Below are positions 50,594-58,777 of a stretch of 64,000 bases of DNA, piece by piece. Source of the DNA: Nocardioides panzhihuensis (GTDB taxonomy: Bacteria > Actinomycetota > Actinomycetes > Propionibacteriales > Nocardioidaceae); contig NZ_JACBZR010000001.1 of the NCBI RefSeq assembly GCF_013408335.1, positions 372,001-436,000 of the forward strand, given 5' to 3'. Position 1 is the first letter of the stretch. Every line of letters begins with the position of its first letter. The notes under the pieces are model-generated. The model had not been told where the DNA came from. It made no database searches and worked only from the letters and a program-made list of their open reading frames with translations. A program made the position numbers and the translations under genes.

Positions 50594-51441
50594 TCAGTAT
50601 AAGGATTTCACCCCGTTCGGACGATGTTCGCGGAGGCCTGGCATCGGTTTCTGGCTGGAGGGATTACGAAACTGACGTCCTTGAATTTCTTGAGGACGTG
50701 CTGAGTTCATGGCGTGTCGAAGAACTGGTGGTCGGTGACCTATATATCGGTAGTACCTTCGACTCGAACGCTCCGCGCCTCGGGAGCGTCCTTGCTCGGG
50801 AGATTGGTTTGCGCGAGCTGCTTCGAATTGCGTCAGGCGACGGGCCGTCTTTCGTTTTATGCGCGCCCGGTGTCGTGATTGGCGCCTCCTATGGGGCTGT
50901 AATATTCGTCGAGTTCCAGCCGGAGTTGTTCCCGATATATAGGGCTGTGCCGGGACGCCATGCGCTAGTCGAATTTGCTCCAGGTCGAGATGGAGAGTTT
51001 AGGGGTCAGCCGGTGACTACTAGCGCTAGCGCGCCCTTTTGGTCGACGATATCGAACGCAAGAGAGTCGCGGATCCTCGTGCGGGAACGATTTGCGAGAG
51101 GCGCTTTCGGTGCGAGATGGATGCGGTCGTCCGGCGGAGCTCTGTCGCAATTGGCTCCGATGTTAAGGCCCCGATCGCTAGTTTCCGTTTTTGTTGATCC
51201 ATCCCTGAGTTCAGCGAGAAACCCTGTGGAACAGCCCGCGGTTGGGCTCAGGTTGAGTGACGGCGAAGCTGTTATTGCGCATAAAGAGTTTCCATGGGGT
51301 GTGGAAGAGGATGACACTGAGGATTTGCAACGCGGAGGTTATACCTCCCTAATTTTGTCAACTTCAGAGCCAACTGCCTATGGCGTTGTCCCTGACGAGT
51401 CGGGTCAGATTTGGTGCGATTGGTTCGTAGACGATGTCTAG
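50590..51441 (+). CDS. Putative immunity protein for the RHS toxin
   Basis: A 283-residue protein that matches no family I recognise. Its GTG overlaps the toxin's stop by 4 bp, so the two are translationally coupled, the usual layout of polymorphic toxin and immunity genes. It has no signal peptide or membrane helix, consistent with binding a cytoplasmic RNase. Base composition is clearly AT-richer than the rest of the window, beginning within the toxin tip near 50.3 kb, which suggests that tip and immunity gene arrived together. The role is inferred from position alone. Confidence 0.7.
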   Translation: MISIRISPRSDDVRGGLASVSGWRDYETDVLEFLEDVLSSWRVEELVVGDLYIGSTFDSNAPRLGSVLAREIGLRELLRIASGDGPSFVLCAPGVVIGASYGAVIFVEFQPELFPIYRAVPGRHALVEFAPGRDGEFRGQPVTTSASAPFWSTISNARESRILVRERFARGAFGARWMRSSGGALSQLAPMLRPRSLVSVFVDPSLSSARNPVEQPAVGLRLSDGEAVIAHKEFPWGVEEDDTEDLQRGGYTSLILSTSEPTAYGVVPDESGQIWCDWFVDDV

Positions 51442-51768
51442 GCTGTTGGGCCAGTCGATGCCGAACCGCTCGGTTGGTGAGTTGCGCCGATCCTAGATCG
51501 AGGTTTCCTTGGCTCTCGTCGTATACGGGACACCGGTAGGGAAAGCGAGGACGGCGTACACGTCGGGCCGGCGCGACCGAATGAGTGGACTAATGGATTT
51601 CAGGGCAGTGTCCTCTTCTCGATGCAGCGAGTCGGCATCTCAGTCCGTGGGTAGGGGTCAAGACATCCCCGATTCTGGGGAACGGACCCGCACCTGCCGA
51701 GCGGGTCGGGGCAGGTATACGCGACACTCGCGTGTCGCGGCCGAGGTGGCCGCCTTGGGCAGGGATGG
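51442..51768. other. Intergenic region after the immunity gene
   Basis: 327 bp without a credible gene. The first part continues the AT-richer composition of the immunity gene, then returns to high GC by about 51.6 kb. It holds EPS motif copy 8 (51666-51681) and a perfect hairpin at 51721-51738 (GCGACAC-TCGC-GTGTCGC). The small plus-strand ORF at 51509-51772 shows no coding character. The region is the likely promoter of the 51769 gene. Confidence 0.6.
51666..51681. promoter_or_regulatory. EPS palindrome motif copy 8 (TCCCCGATTCTGGGGA)
   Basis: A strong copy with complete TCCCC and GGGGA arms around GATTCT, centred about 96 bp upstream of the beta-propeller gene start at 51769. Confidence 0.6.
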
Positions 51769-54087
51769 ATGATGACGCGGATTCAGGGCAAGCCCGTCTG
51801 GGCCAAGTGGCGAGTGCTGGCGGCCGGGGCGGTCGCAATAGGGCTCGGAGTGAGTGGCTTGGTCGTGTCGGGAGGGGCGACGGCGGACACGGCTCCGGTC
51901 GACCCCGAGCTGCCGGCGACGGTCTCGGCCGACGTACTTCCGACGGTGCAGATCGACGGAGTCGCCTGGAAGCAGGTGATCGTCGGCGACATCGTCTACG
52001 TCGGTGGCAGTTTCACCTCCGCCCGTCCGGCCGGTGCCGCGCCCGGAACCAACGAGACGCCGCGGGCCAACATGCTGGCCTACCGGCTGTCGACCGGTGA
52101 GCTGATCCCGGGCTTCGCGCCGAGCTTCAACGGCCAGGTCAAGGACATGGCCCTCTCGCCCGACAAGAGCCTGCTCTACGTCGCCGGCAGCTTCACCCAG
52201 GTCAACGGTGTCAACCGCTACCGCGGCGCGGCGATCGACCTCGCCACCGGGGCGCTGACCAGCTTCCGGCCGATCTTCAACTCCACCACCAACGCGGTCG
52301 CCGCGACCGCCGACGCGGTCTTCTACGGCGGCGCGTTCACGTCGGCCGACAACACCCCGCGCACGAAGGTGGCCGCCGTCCGGCCTACCGACACCGGCAC
52401 TCAGCTGCTGCCGATGAACCCGACCGTCTCGAACGGCTCGCTGCAGGACATCGTGGTCTCGCCCAACGGCGCCGACATCGTGATCGCGGGCAACTTCACC
52501 AGCGTCAACGGTTCATCGAACCCGGGCTACGGGCTGGCCAGGATCAAGGTGGCGACCGGCGCCTCGATGTCGCTCCCGGTCAACTCCGAGGTCCGCAACG
52601 CGGGTAGCAAGGCGGCGATCCTGTCCCTGGAGTCCGACGGCACTAGTTTCTACGGCACCGGCTACCACTTCGGCAGCGGCGGCAACGTCGAGGGCTCCTT
52701 CAAGGCCAACTGGGCGACCGGCAACCTGACCTGGCTCGAGGACTGCCACGGCGACACCTACTCGATCTGGCCCACCGACGATGTCGTCTACCAGGCCAGC
52801 CACAAGTACTACTGCGGCAACTCCGGCGGCTTCCCGGCGACCAGCCCGCGCAGCTACCAGCACTCGACGGCGGTCACCCAGGACGTACGCGGCACCAACA
52901 CCCGTGACATCTACGGCTACCCCGACCACCCCGGCACCCCGCGCCCGGAGTTCCTGGAGTGGTATCCGAAGTGGACGCCCGGCACCTTCACCGGCTCCAA
53001 CCAGGCGCCTTGGACGGTCTCGGCCAACGACGACTACGTGGTCTACGGCGGCGAGTTCCTCGAGGTTGACGGGGTCGCCCAACAGGGGCTGGCGCGGTTC
53101 GCGGTCAAGGAGATCGCGCCCAACGACGTGGGTCCGGCTCTCCGCGGTGCTGAGTTCGGGCTCGCCGCGACCTCGCCCGCCGACGGCCAGGTCCGGCTGA
53201 CCTGGCCCGGCAACGCCGACAAGGACAATGCGACCGTCACCTACAAGGTCTACCGAGGGTCGACGGACGTTGCCCCGATCCACACCAACCCGGTCACCGC
53301 CGCCTTCTGGAAGCAGGCCACGCAGAGCTTCGTCGACACCGAGGCACCGCCGGGCTCCGCCCAGCGCTACCGGGTCGTCGCCGAGGACGCCTTCGGCAAC
53401 CAGGCGCTCACCGAGTGGGTCACCGTCGAGGTCGACGGCGAGCCCGTCCCGCCGGCCGAGGGCATCGTCGCCGAGGACGCCTTCGAGCGTGCCGAGGCCA
53501 GCGGCTGGGGCACGGCCGAGGCCGGCGGCACCTGGACGCGCAGCACCGGCGTCGCCGGCAACTTCTCTGTCTCCGAGGGCCGCGGCCGGCACGCGACCAC
53601 CCCCGGTGGGACCACCGAGTCCCGGCTCGAGGAGATCTCGGCGGGTGACGTCGAAGCGACCGTCAGCGTCGGAGTCTCTCGGCTCCCGGACGCGGGCTTC
53701 GTCTGGTCGATCCTCGGTGCCCGGGTCTCCGGCTCGGACCACTACGCCTCCCGGCTCCGGTTCAACCCGGACGGCACCGTCGGCGTCCACCTCGTACGCA
53801 GCGGCACCCCCGTCGTCGGCGCCAACGTGGTCCCAGGTCTGAGCGTCGCGCCCGGCGACCGGCTGATGGTCCGCCTGCAGGTCACCGGCACCGCGCCGTC
53901 GACCGTGCGCACCAAGGTGTGGCCGGTCGGCTCCGCGGAGCCGTCTGGGTGGACGTACGAGCTCTCCGACTCGGCTGCCGCCAACCAGCTGCCCGGAGGG
54001 GTGATGGTGCGTGGCTACGGCTCCTCGGCGATCGGCGCGACGCCGGTCGAGGTGAGCTATGACGACCTGAGAGTGATCGAGCCGTAA
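51769..54087 (+). CDS. Secreted beta-propeller-like protein with Fn3-like and C-terminal beta-sandwich domains
   Basis: A 772-residue protein. A signal peptide of about 40 residues ends near GGATADTAP. The next 400 residues contain repeated blade-like segments (IVYVGGSFTSARPAG, LLYVAGSFTQVNGVNRYRG, VFYGGAFTSADN, IVIAGNFTSVNGSSN, YVVYGGEFLEVDGVAQQG), a beta-propeller pattern similar to DUF5122/delta-60 repeats. An Fn3-like segment follows (VTYKVYRGS), and the last 200 residues look like a concanavalin-type sandwich. The first 500 residues are paralogous to the 54867-56501 product. It is probably extracellular and EPS-associated. Start 51772 is equally possible (AGGG spacing). No catalytic residues are recognised. 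Confidence 0.78.
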   Translation: MMTRIQGKPVWAKWRVLAAGAVAIGLGVSGLVVSGGATADTAPVDPELPATVSADVLPTVQIDGVAWKQVIVGDIVYVGGSFTSARPAGAAPGTNETPRANMLAYRLSTGELIPGFAPSFNGQVKDMALSPDKSLLYVAGSFTQVNGVNRYRGAAIDLATGALTSFRPIFNSTTNAVAATADAVFYGGAFTSADNTPRTKVAAVRPTDTGTQLLPMNPTVSNGSLQDIVVSPNGADIVIAGNFTSVNGSSNPGYGLARIKVATGASMSLPVNSEVRNAGSKAAILSLESDGTSFYGTGYHFGSGGNVEGSFKANWATGNLTWLEDCHGDTYSIWPTDDVVYQASHKYYCGNSGGFPATSPRSYQHSTAVTQDVRGTNTRDIYGYPDHPGTPRPEFLEWYPKWTPGTFTGSNQAPWTVSANDDYVVYGGEFLEVDGVAQQGLARFAVKEIAPNDVGPALRGAEFGLAATSPADGQVRLTWPGNADKDNATVTYKVYRGSTDVAPIHTNPVTAAFWKQATQSFVDTEAPPGSAQRYRVVAEDAFGNQALTEWVTVEVDGEPVPPAEGIVAEDAFERAEASGWGTAEAGGTWTRSTGVAGNFSVSEGRGRHATTPGGTTESRLEEISAGDVEATVSVGVSRLPDAGFVWSILGARVSGSDHYASRLRFNPDGTVGVHLVRSGTPVVGANVVPGLSVAPGDRLMVRLQVTGTAPSTVRTKVWPVGSAEPSGWTYELSDSAAANQLPGGVMVRGYGSSAIGATPVEVSYDDLRVIEP

Positions 54088-54102
54088 CCGTCGACCGTCA
54101 CG

Positions 54103-54118
54103 TACCCGATCTTGGGGA
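54103..54118. promoter_or_regulatory. EPS palindrome motif copy 9 (TACCCGATCTTGGGGA)
   Basis: Resembles copy 8 with a weaker left arm. It lies 16 bp past the stop of the upstream gene and about 107 bp before the start at 54218. Confidence 0.5.
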
Positions 54119-54217
54119 GAGGGCGCGCGGATCCACCCACGGCCAGTGGATCTGGGCTTGAATGCACCGTCTTTGATTTCGATGTCACTGTCCAACCCCG
54201 CCCGCGGAAGATCCCCC

Positions 54218-54841
54218 ATGCTCAGTCAAGTCCCGCGTTCGAGGCTGTACGTCGCGGCAGCTGTCGGTGCCGTCGTCCTCGTGAGCGTCGCGGTCGCGCT
54301 CCTCGTGCGCAATCCGTCTGGCCCGGCCACCGCCGGATCGGGCTCGACGGTGGCCGCCGCGCCTTCACCGGCGGCGATTCCTTCGGAGAAGGAGTCCGCA
54401 TCTGCCTCCGAGTCGGTGGACGAGGAGCCTGGGAAGCCGTCGAAAGGCGACCGCTCAGTCGGTCTGAAGGCCGAGGCCACCACCGCACCCGGCGTGACGG
54501 CGCGGCTGGCCAGGATCGACTCCGTCCGGGCCACGGCGAGCCTTCCCGGTGAGGTCGGTGGTCCGGCGCTCGCGATCACCGTGAAGGTGAAGAACCAGAC
54601 CGGGAAGAAGCTATCCCTGGCGCTCGGCGTGGTCAACGCCTACTACGGGCCCGAGCGCACCCCCGCGGTGAGCGTCGCCTCCGACGGCGAGGTGCCGTTC
54701 CCGGCCTCGGTCGCTGCCGGCGAGTCGGCCACGGGCGTCTACGTCTTCCAGATCCCTGAGGAGTCCCGTCCGGTCCGCGTCGAGCTCGATCTCGGCAACG
54801 GCGCCGACGTGGTGGTCTTCAAGGGACGCCCCCAGCGATAA
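54218..54841 (+). CDS. Small membrane-anchored extracytoplasmic protein (DUF4352-like)
   Basis: A 207-residue protein with one N-terminal helix (about residues 9-29, YVAAAVGAVVLVSVAVALLV), a Ser/Glu/Pro-rich linker to about residue 85 and a 120-residue beta-rich domain (ALAITVKVKNQTGKKLSLALGVVNAYYG, SVAAGESATGVYVFQIPEE). That pattern resembles DUF4352-type immunoglobulin-like domains, but the match is only by eye. GGAAG precedes ATG 54218 by 8 bp; earlier in-frame starts at 54146 and 54182 were rejected. It sits between two paralogous secreted genes, 13-25 bp from the next, so it is probably co-transcribed. Confidence 0.65.
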   Translation: MLSQVPRSRLYVAAAVGAVVLVSVAVALLVRNPSGPATAGSGSTVAAAPSPAAIPSEKESASASESVDEEPGKPSKGDRSVGLKAEATTAPGVTARLARIDSVRATASLPGEVGGPALAITVKVKNQTGKKLSLALGVVNAYYGPERTPAVSVASDGEVPFPASVAAGESATGVYVFQIPEESRPVRVELDLGNGADVVVFKGRPQR

Positions 54842-54866
54842 CCGTCCCCCCACGATGAGAGATGTG

Positions 54867-56501
54867 ATGAAGCCGATCCTCGCTGTCTTGGCGCTCATGG
54901 CCACGAGTCTGACCCTGGTGACCTCCGCGACCTCCGCCTCCGCGGACACCGCGCCGACCGACCCGGATCTGCCGAGGACGGTCTCTGCGGACGTACTCCC
55001 GACAGTGCAGATCAACGGGGTCGCCTGGAAGCAGGTGATCGTCGGCGACATCGTCTACGTGGGCGGCAACTTCACCTCGGCTCGCCCCGCGGGTGCCGCG
55101 GCCGGCACCAGCGAGTCGGCGCGGTCCCACCTGCTGGCCTACCGGCTCTCGACCGGAAAGCTGGTCACCGGCTTCGCGCCGAAGTTCAACGGCCAGGTCA
55201 AGGACATGGCGCTCTCGCCCGACAAGAAGCTGCTCTACGTCGCCGGCGGCTTCACCCAGGTCGACGGCGTGAACCGCTACCGCGGCGCGGCGATCAATCT
55301 CGCCACCGGCAAGGCCACCAGCTTCCGGCCGATCTTCAACTCGACGACCAACGCGGTCGCGGCCACCTCGACAGCCGTCTTCTACGGCGGGGTCTTCACC
55401 TCGGCCGACAACACCGCACGTACGAAGGTGGCGGCGGTCAAGCCCAGCGACACCGGCACCCAGCTGCTGCCGATGAACCCGAAGCTCGCCGGCGGCAACG
55501 TCAACGACATCGTGGTCTCCTCCGACGGCACCAAGATCGTGATCGGCGGGGCGTTCACGAGCGTGAACGGCTCCTCCAACCCGGGCTACGGCCTGGCCCG
55601 GATCGAGGTCTCCTCGGGCAAGTCGCTGGCGCTGCCGGTCAACTCCGAGGTCCGGAACGGCGGCACCAACTCGGCGATCCTCTCTCTGGAGTCCGACGGC
55701 ACCAGCTTCTACGGCACCGGCTACCACTACGGCGGTGGCGGCAACGTCGAGGGCTCCTTCAAGGCCAACTGGGCGACCGGCAAGCTGACCTGGCTCGAGG
55801 ACTGCCACGGCGACACGTACGCCATCTGGCCCACCGCCAGTGTGGTCTACCAGGCCAGCCACAAGCACGGCTGTGACACCTCCGGCGGCTTCCCGGAGAC
55901 CAAGCCGCGGGCGTGGTATCACGCCACCGCCACCACCCAGGACGTACGCGGCACCAACGTCGCCGACACCAAGTACAACTACCCCGACCACCCCGGCACC
56001 CCGCGCCCGGAGTTCCTGGAGTGGTACCCGAAGTGGACCAACGGCACCTTCACCAGCGCCAAGCAGTCGACCTGGACGGTGACGGCCGACGCCAAGCACG
56101 TGCTCTACGGCGGTGAGTTCCTGAAGGTCAACGGCGTCGCCCAGCAGGGTCTGGTGCGGTTCGCCGTCAAGGACATTGCTCCCAACAAGGTCGGTCCGAC
56201 GCTGAAGGGCGCCAAGTGGGCGCTGACCGGCACCTCACCCTCCGCGGGCAAGGCCACGCTGAAGTGGCCCGGCAACCCTGACAAGGACAACGCGACCGTC
56301 ACCTACAAGCTCTACCGCGGCTCGATCGACTCCACGCCGATCAAGACCGTCAAGGTCACGGCTCCGTTCTGGAAGCACGCCGCGATGACCTTCACCGACA
56401 CCGGTCGCGCCAGCCGCTCGGCGCAGAAGTACCGCATCGAGGCGGTGGACCCGCTCGGCAACGTCTCCCGCTCCGACTCGGTGACGGTGATCATCAAGTG
56501 A
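54867..56501 (+). CDS. Secreted beta-propeller-like protein (paralogue of 51769-54087)
   Basis: About 544 residues. A clean signal peptide (KPILAVLALMATSLTL up to TSASA) precedes TAPTDPDLPRTVSADVLPTVQI, nearly the same start as the paralogue's mature region. Blade-like repeats (IVYVGGNFTSARPAG, LLYVAGGFTQVDG, VFYGGVFTSADN, IVIGGAFTSVNGSSN, HVLYGGEFLKVNGVAQQG) and one Fn3-like domain (VTYKLYRGSID) follow. The C-terminal sandwich of the larger paralogue is missing. ATG 54867 has GAGAG upstream; ATG 54855 is an alternative. It probably binds or organises EPS at the cell surface. Function unknown. Confidence 0.78.
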   Translation: MKPILAVLALMATSLTLVTSATSASADTAPTDPDLPRTVSADVLPTVQINGVAWKQVIVGDIVYVGGNFTSARPAGAAAGTSESARSHLLAYRLSTGKLVTGFAPKFNGQVKDMALSPDKKLLYVAGGFTQVDGVNRYRGAAINLATGKATSFRPIFNSTTNAVAATSTAVFYGGVFTSADNTARTKVAAVKPSDTGTQLLPMNPKLAGGNVNDIVVSSDGTKIVIGGAFTSVNGSSNPGYGLARIEVSSGKSLALPVNSEVRNGGTNSAILSLESDGTSFYGTGYHYGGGGNVEGSFKANWATGKLTWLEDCHGDTYAIWPTASVVYQASHKHGCDTSGGFPETKPRAWYHATATTQDVRGTNVADTKYNYPDHPGTPRPEFLEWYPKWTNGTFTSAKQSTWTVTADAKHVLYGGEFLKVNGVAQQGLVRFAVKDIAPNKVGPTLKGAKWALTGTSPSAGKATLKWPGNPDKDNATVTYKLYRGSIDSTPIKTVKVTAPFWKHAAMTFTDTGRASRSAQKYRIEAVDPLGNVSRSDSVTVIIK

Positions 56502-56508
56502 CGATGAG

Positions 56509-57423
56509 ATGAGGAGGCCGGTCTGGGTCTGCATGCTGACCTATCGGCGCCCTGAGGGGTTGGCCGAGACGATCGACATACTCCGGACCCAGCTCGATGC
56601 CGTTCCTGGCGCACGGCTGCTCGTGGTGGACAACGACGACCAGCCGACCGCTTCGTCCTCGGTGGCGGAAGCGGCCAGGGGCGACGTACGCGTCGTCTAC
56701 GTCCACGAGCCCACTCCCGGTATCGCCGCCGCTCGCAACCGGGCATTGGCCGAGGCCGGTCCCGAGGCCGTCGTCGTCTTCATCGATGACGACGAGCAGC
56801 CCTCGGAGGCGTGGTTGTCGACCCTGTTCGGTTGCTGGCAGGAGACTGGCGCCGCGGGAGTCGTCGGGCCGGTGGTCTTCCGGCTCGACGGTGAACCGGA
56901 CGTTTGGCTCACCGCGGGAGGTTTCTTCCGGGAGTTCAGCCACCCGACCGGCACGGTCGTCACCACTGCAGCGACGAACAACCTCCTGCTCGACATGGTC
57001 CAAGTCGGTGAGCTCCGCTTCGACCTCGGGTTCGGTCTCTCCGGCGGTTCCGACACTGCCTTCACCCGTGCCCTCACTGCCGCCGGGGGACGGATCGTGT
57101 GGTGCGAGGAAGCGCCGGTCTTCGATCTGGTCCCGGCCAGCCGCGCGACGCGAGAATGGGCTCTCGCCCGTGCCTCCCGCGTCGGCAACTCCGACTCACG
57201 GGTGCATGTCTATCTCGCCTCGCCCGGAACGCGGGGTCTGGTGCGACTCGAGCAAACGGCCCGCGGCGTCGTTCGGGTCGCGTGGGGAGGCGTACGCCTG
57301 TTTCTCGGCCGGGTGACCGGGTCCGTCGTTCATCATGCCCGAGGGACTCGGCTGGTGGTTCGTGGCGTCGGGATGGTCCGGGGCGCCTGGGGATCGCATA
57401 TCCACGAGTATCTCCGCGGGTAG
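56509..57423 (+). CDS. Family 2 glycosyltransferase
   Basis: A 304-residue GT-A enzyme. VWVCMLTYRRPEGLAETID opens the fold, TPGIAAARNRALAEAG and VVVFIDDDEQPSEAWL give the donor-binding DDD motif, and LGFGLSGGSDTAFTRALTAAGGRIVWCEEA is the conserved acceptor-side segment (G-G-x-D-x-x-F). It starts 7 bp after the beta-propeller gene and is likely the last gene of that operon. Its stop forms one arm of a hairpin shared with the convergent ligase gene. Sugar unknown. Confidence 0.9.
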   Translation: MRRPVWVCMLTYRRPEGLAETIDILRTQLDAVPGARLLVVDNDDQPTASSSVAEAARGDVRVVYVHEPTPGIAAARNRALAEAGPEAVVVFIDDDEQPSEAWLSTLFGCWQETGAAGVVGPVVFRLDGEPDVWLTAGGFFREFSHPTGTVVTTAATNNLLLDMVQVGELRFDLGFGLSGGSDTAFTRALTAAGGRIVWCEEAPVFDLVPASRATREWALARASRVGNSDSRVHVYLASPGTRGLVRLEQTARGVVRVAWGGVRLFLGRVTGSVVHHARGTRLVVRGVGMVRGAWGSHIHEYLRG

Positions 57424-57433
57424 CTTCTACCCG
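57417..57433. terminator. Short hairpin holding both convergent stop codons
   Basis: CGGGTAG-CTT-CTACCCG is a perfect 7-bp stem with a 3-nt loop. The glycosyltransferase TAG (57421-57423) and the ligase TAG (complement of 57427-57429) are mirror images in the two arms. Confidence 0.6.
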
Positions 57434-58761
57434 TCAGCCCTGGGCACGTCGCTGATCACGTACTTGAGCTTCGCGCCGGTGTAAGGCAACGAGTCGACGT
57501 ACTCGATGGTGACAGGAACCTCGTTGTCGATCCGATTCCGCAGGAGGTCGATCTTCCGCTCCACGTGAGATCGGGCGTTTGGGATCCGCCCTTCGACGAC
57601 GCGGAAGGTGACTGAGTGGTCCGCGCGCTGGTGGACCTGCATCTGGCGCACGGCTTCTGGGACATCGCTGAAGATTCCGGTGACCTGACCGAGCGTGCGG
57701 CCGGTGGGTGTGTACAGCAGGTCCGTGGCACGGCCCTCGGGCTGGGCCATGAGCGGGAGGCCAATGCCGCAAGGGCATTGCCGATCGAGCAACCTCCCCC
57801 GATCGCCGATCCGATAACGGATGATCGGGAAGACCCGGTTGGTGAGATCGGTGACGACGATGTCACCGGTCTCGCCCGGTGGAAGCACTCGCCCCTGCTC
57901 ATCGACGACTTCGATGACGCGAGCATCGGCGAACACGTGCAGGCCGTGGCGCTCGTGACACTCACCTGCCATCCAGCCGACCTCTGCGCTCCGATACTCG
58001 TCATGAACCGGTACGCCGAAGACCGATTCGAGGCGATCTCGGGTGGCTGGATCGAGCGGAGCAGCGGTCGTCGCGACCGCGCGAAGCGATGGCAGGCGGA
58101 GACCCTCGGCCTCGAGGAAGTCGGCGTAAGCGGCAGTCGAGACGACGTATCCCTCGAGCAGCGCCGGCTGCGATTTTGTGAGCTCGGCGTGGAACCGTCG
58201 CATCGACTCCGGGCTCATGAGTCCCGCGTCCGCGTAGCGCTGCTTCGACGGCCACCAGGCGATGTCGTTCTTGAGCGTGTCGAAACGCCCGAAGCCCCAA
58301 CGGGCCATCCTGGCCAGGTTGTCCCATGGCTGAATACCCCACCATGTGTACATGCGCCAAGCGAGCGCGAGAGTCGGCACACGAGAGTCGTGCATCGCTC
58401 TGAGCGGCTCACCGGTGCTTCCTCCCGTGAGTGCCCGACGCGAGTTTCGGGGCGTCGCCTCCGACGAGGTGACGTCGTCGGCGTGCTCCTTGAGCCTCCT
58501 CCTGTTCAGCATCGGCAGCCGGGTCCAGTCGTCCGGCGTCAGTGCCCGTCCCGGGTCGATGCCTGCGTCGGCGAAGTGCTTGGCGTAGAAGACCGTCTGA
58601 CTCCGGGCGAACTCGGCGATCGCGATCGCTCTGGTGCGCTGCAGCTCGGCCAGAGCCGCGGGTTCGATCTTCTGGTTGCGGAGCAGCTCGCGGTAGAGAC
58701 GTCCCGAGTCGCGCCGGAAGGTGTGCAGCTTCAGATTGAAAGAGGTCTCGGACAGAGTCAT
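57427..58761 (-). CDS. PaaK/CapK-like AMP-forming ligase
   Basis: A 444-residue protein of the phenylacetate-CoA ligase-like group found in capsule loci (CapK). ALTGGSTGEPL is the ATP-binding loop, VHDEYRSAEVGWMAGE the adenylate-binding Tyr/Glu region, and IIRYRIGDRGRLLD carries the conserved GD. LPYTGAKLKYVISD at the end may hold the catalytic Lys. Paralogues in EPS loci are thought to activate an acid for polysaccharide acylation, but this is not settled. It is the last gene of the minus-strand operon starting at 62584, 16 bp after the acyltransferase gene. Confidence 0.83.
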   Translation of the reverse strand: MTLSETSFNLKLHTFRRDSGRLYRELLRNQKIEPAALAELQRTRAIAIAEFARSQTVFYAKHFADAGIDPGRALTPDDWTRLPMLNRRRLKEHADDVTSSEATPRNSRRALTGGSTGEPLRAMHDSRVPTLALAWRMYTWWGIQPWDNLARMARWGFGRFDTLKNDIAWWPSKQRYADAGLMSPESMRRFHAELTKSQPALLEGYVVSTAAYADFLEAEGLRLPSLRAVATTAAPLDPATRDRLESVFGVPVHDEYRSAEVGWMAGECHERHGLHVFADARVIEVVDEQGRVLPPGETGDIVVTDLTNRVFPIIRYRIGDRGRLLDRQCPCGIGLPLMAQPEGRATDLLYTPTGRTLGQVTGIFSDVPEAVRQMQVHQRADHSVTFRVVEGRIPNARSHVERKIDLLRNRIDNEVPVTIEYVDSLPYTGAKLKYVISDVPRADG

Positions 58762-58777
58762 GACGACGTCCTCGGGG

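Noticed and set aside
51509..51772. An 87-codon ORF before the beta-propeller gene
   Set aside because: It overlaps the EPS motif and a hairpin, lacks a ribosome site and has no coding character.
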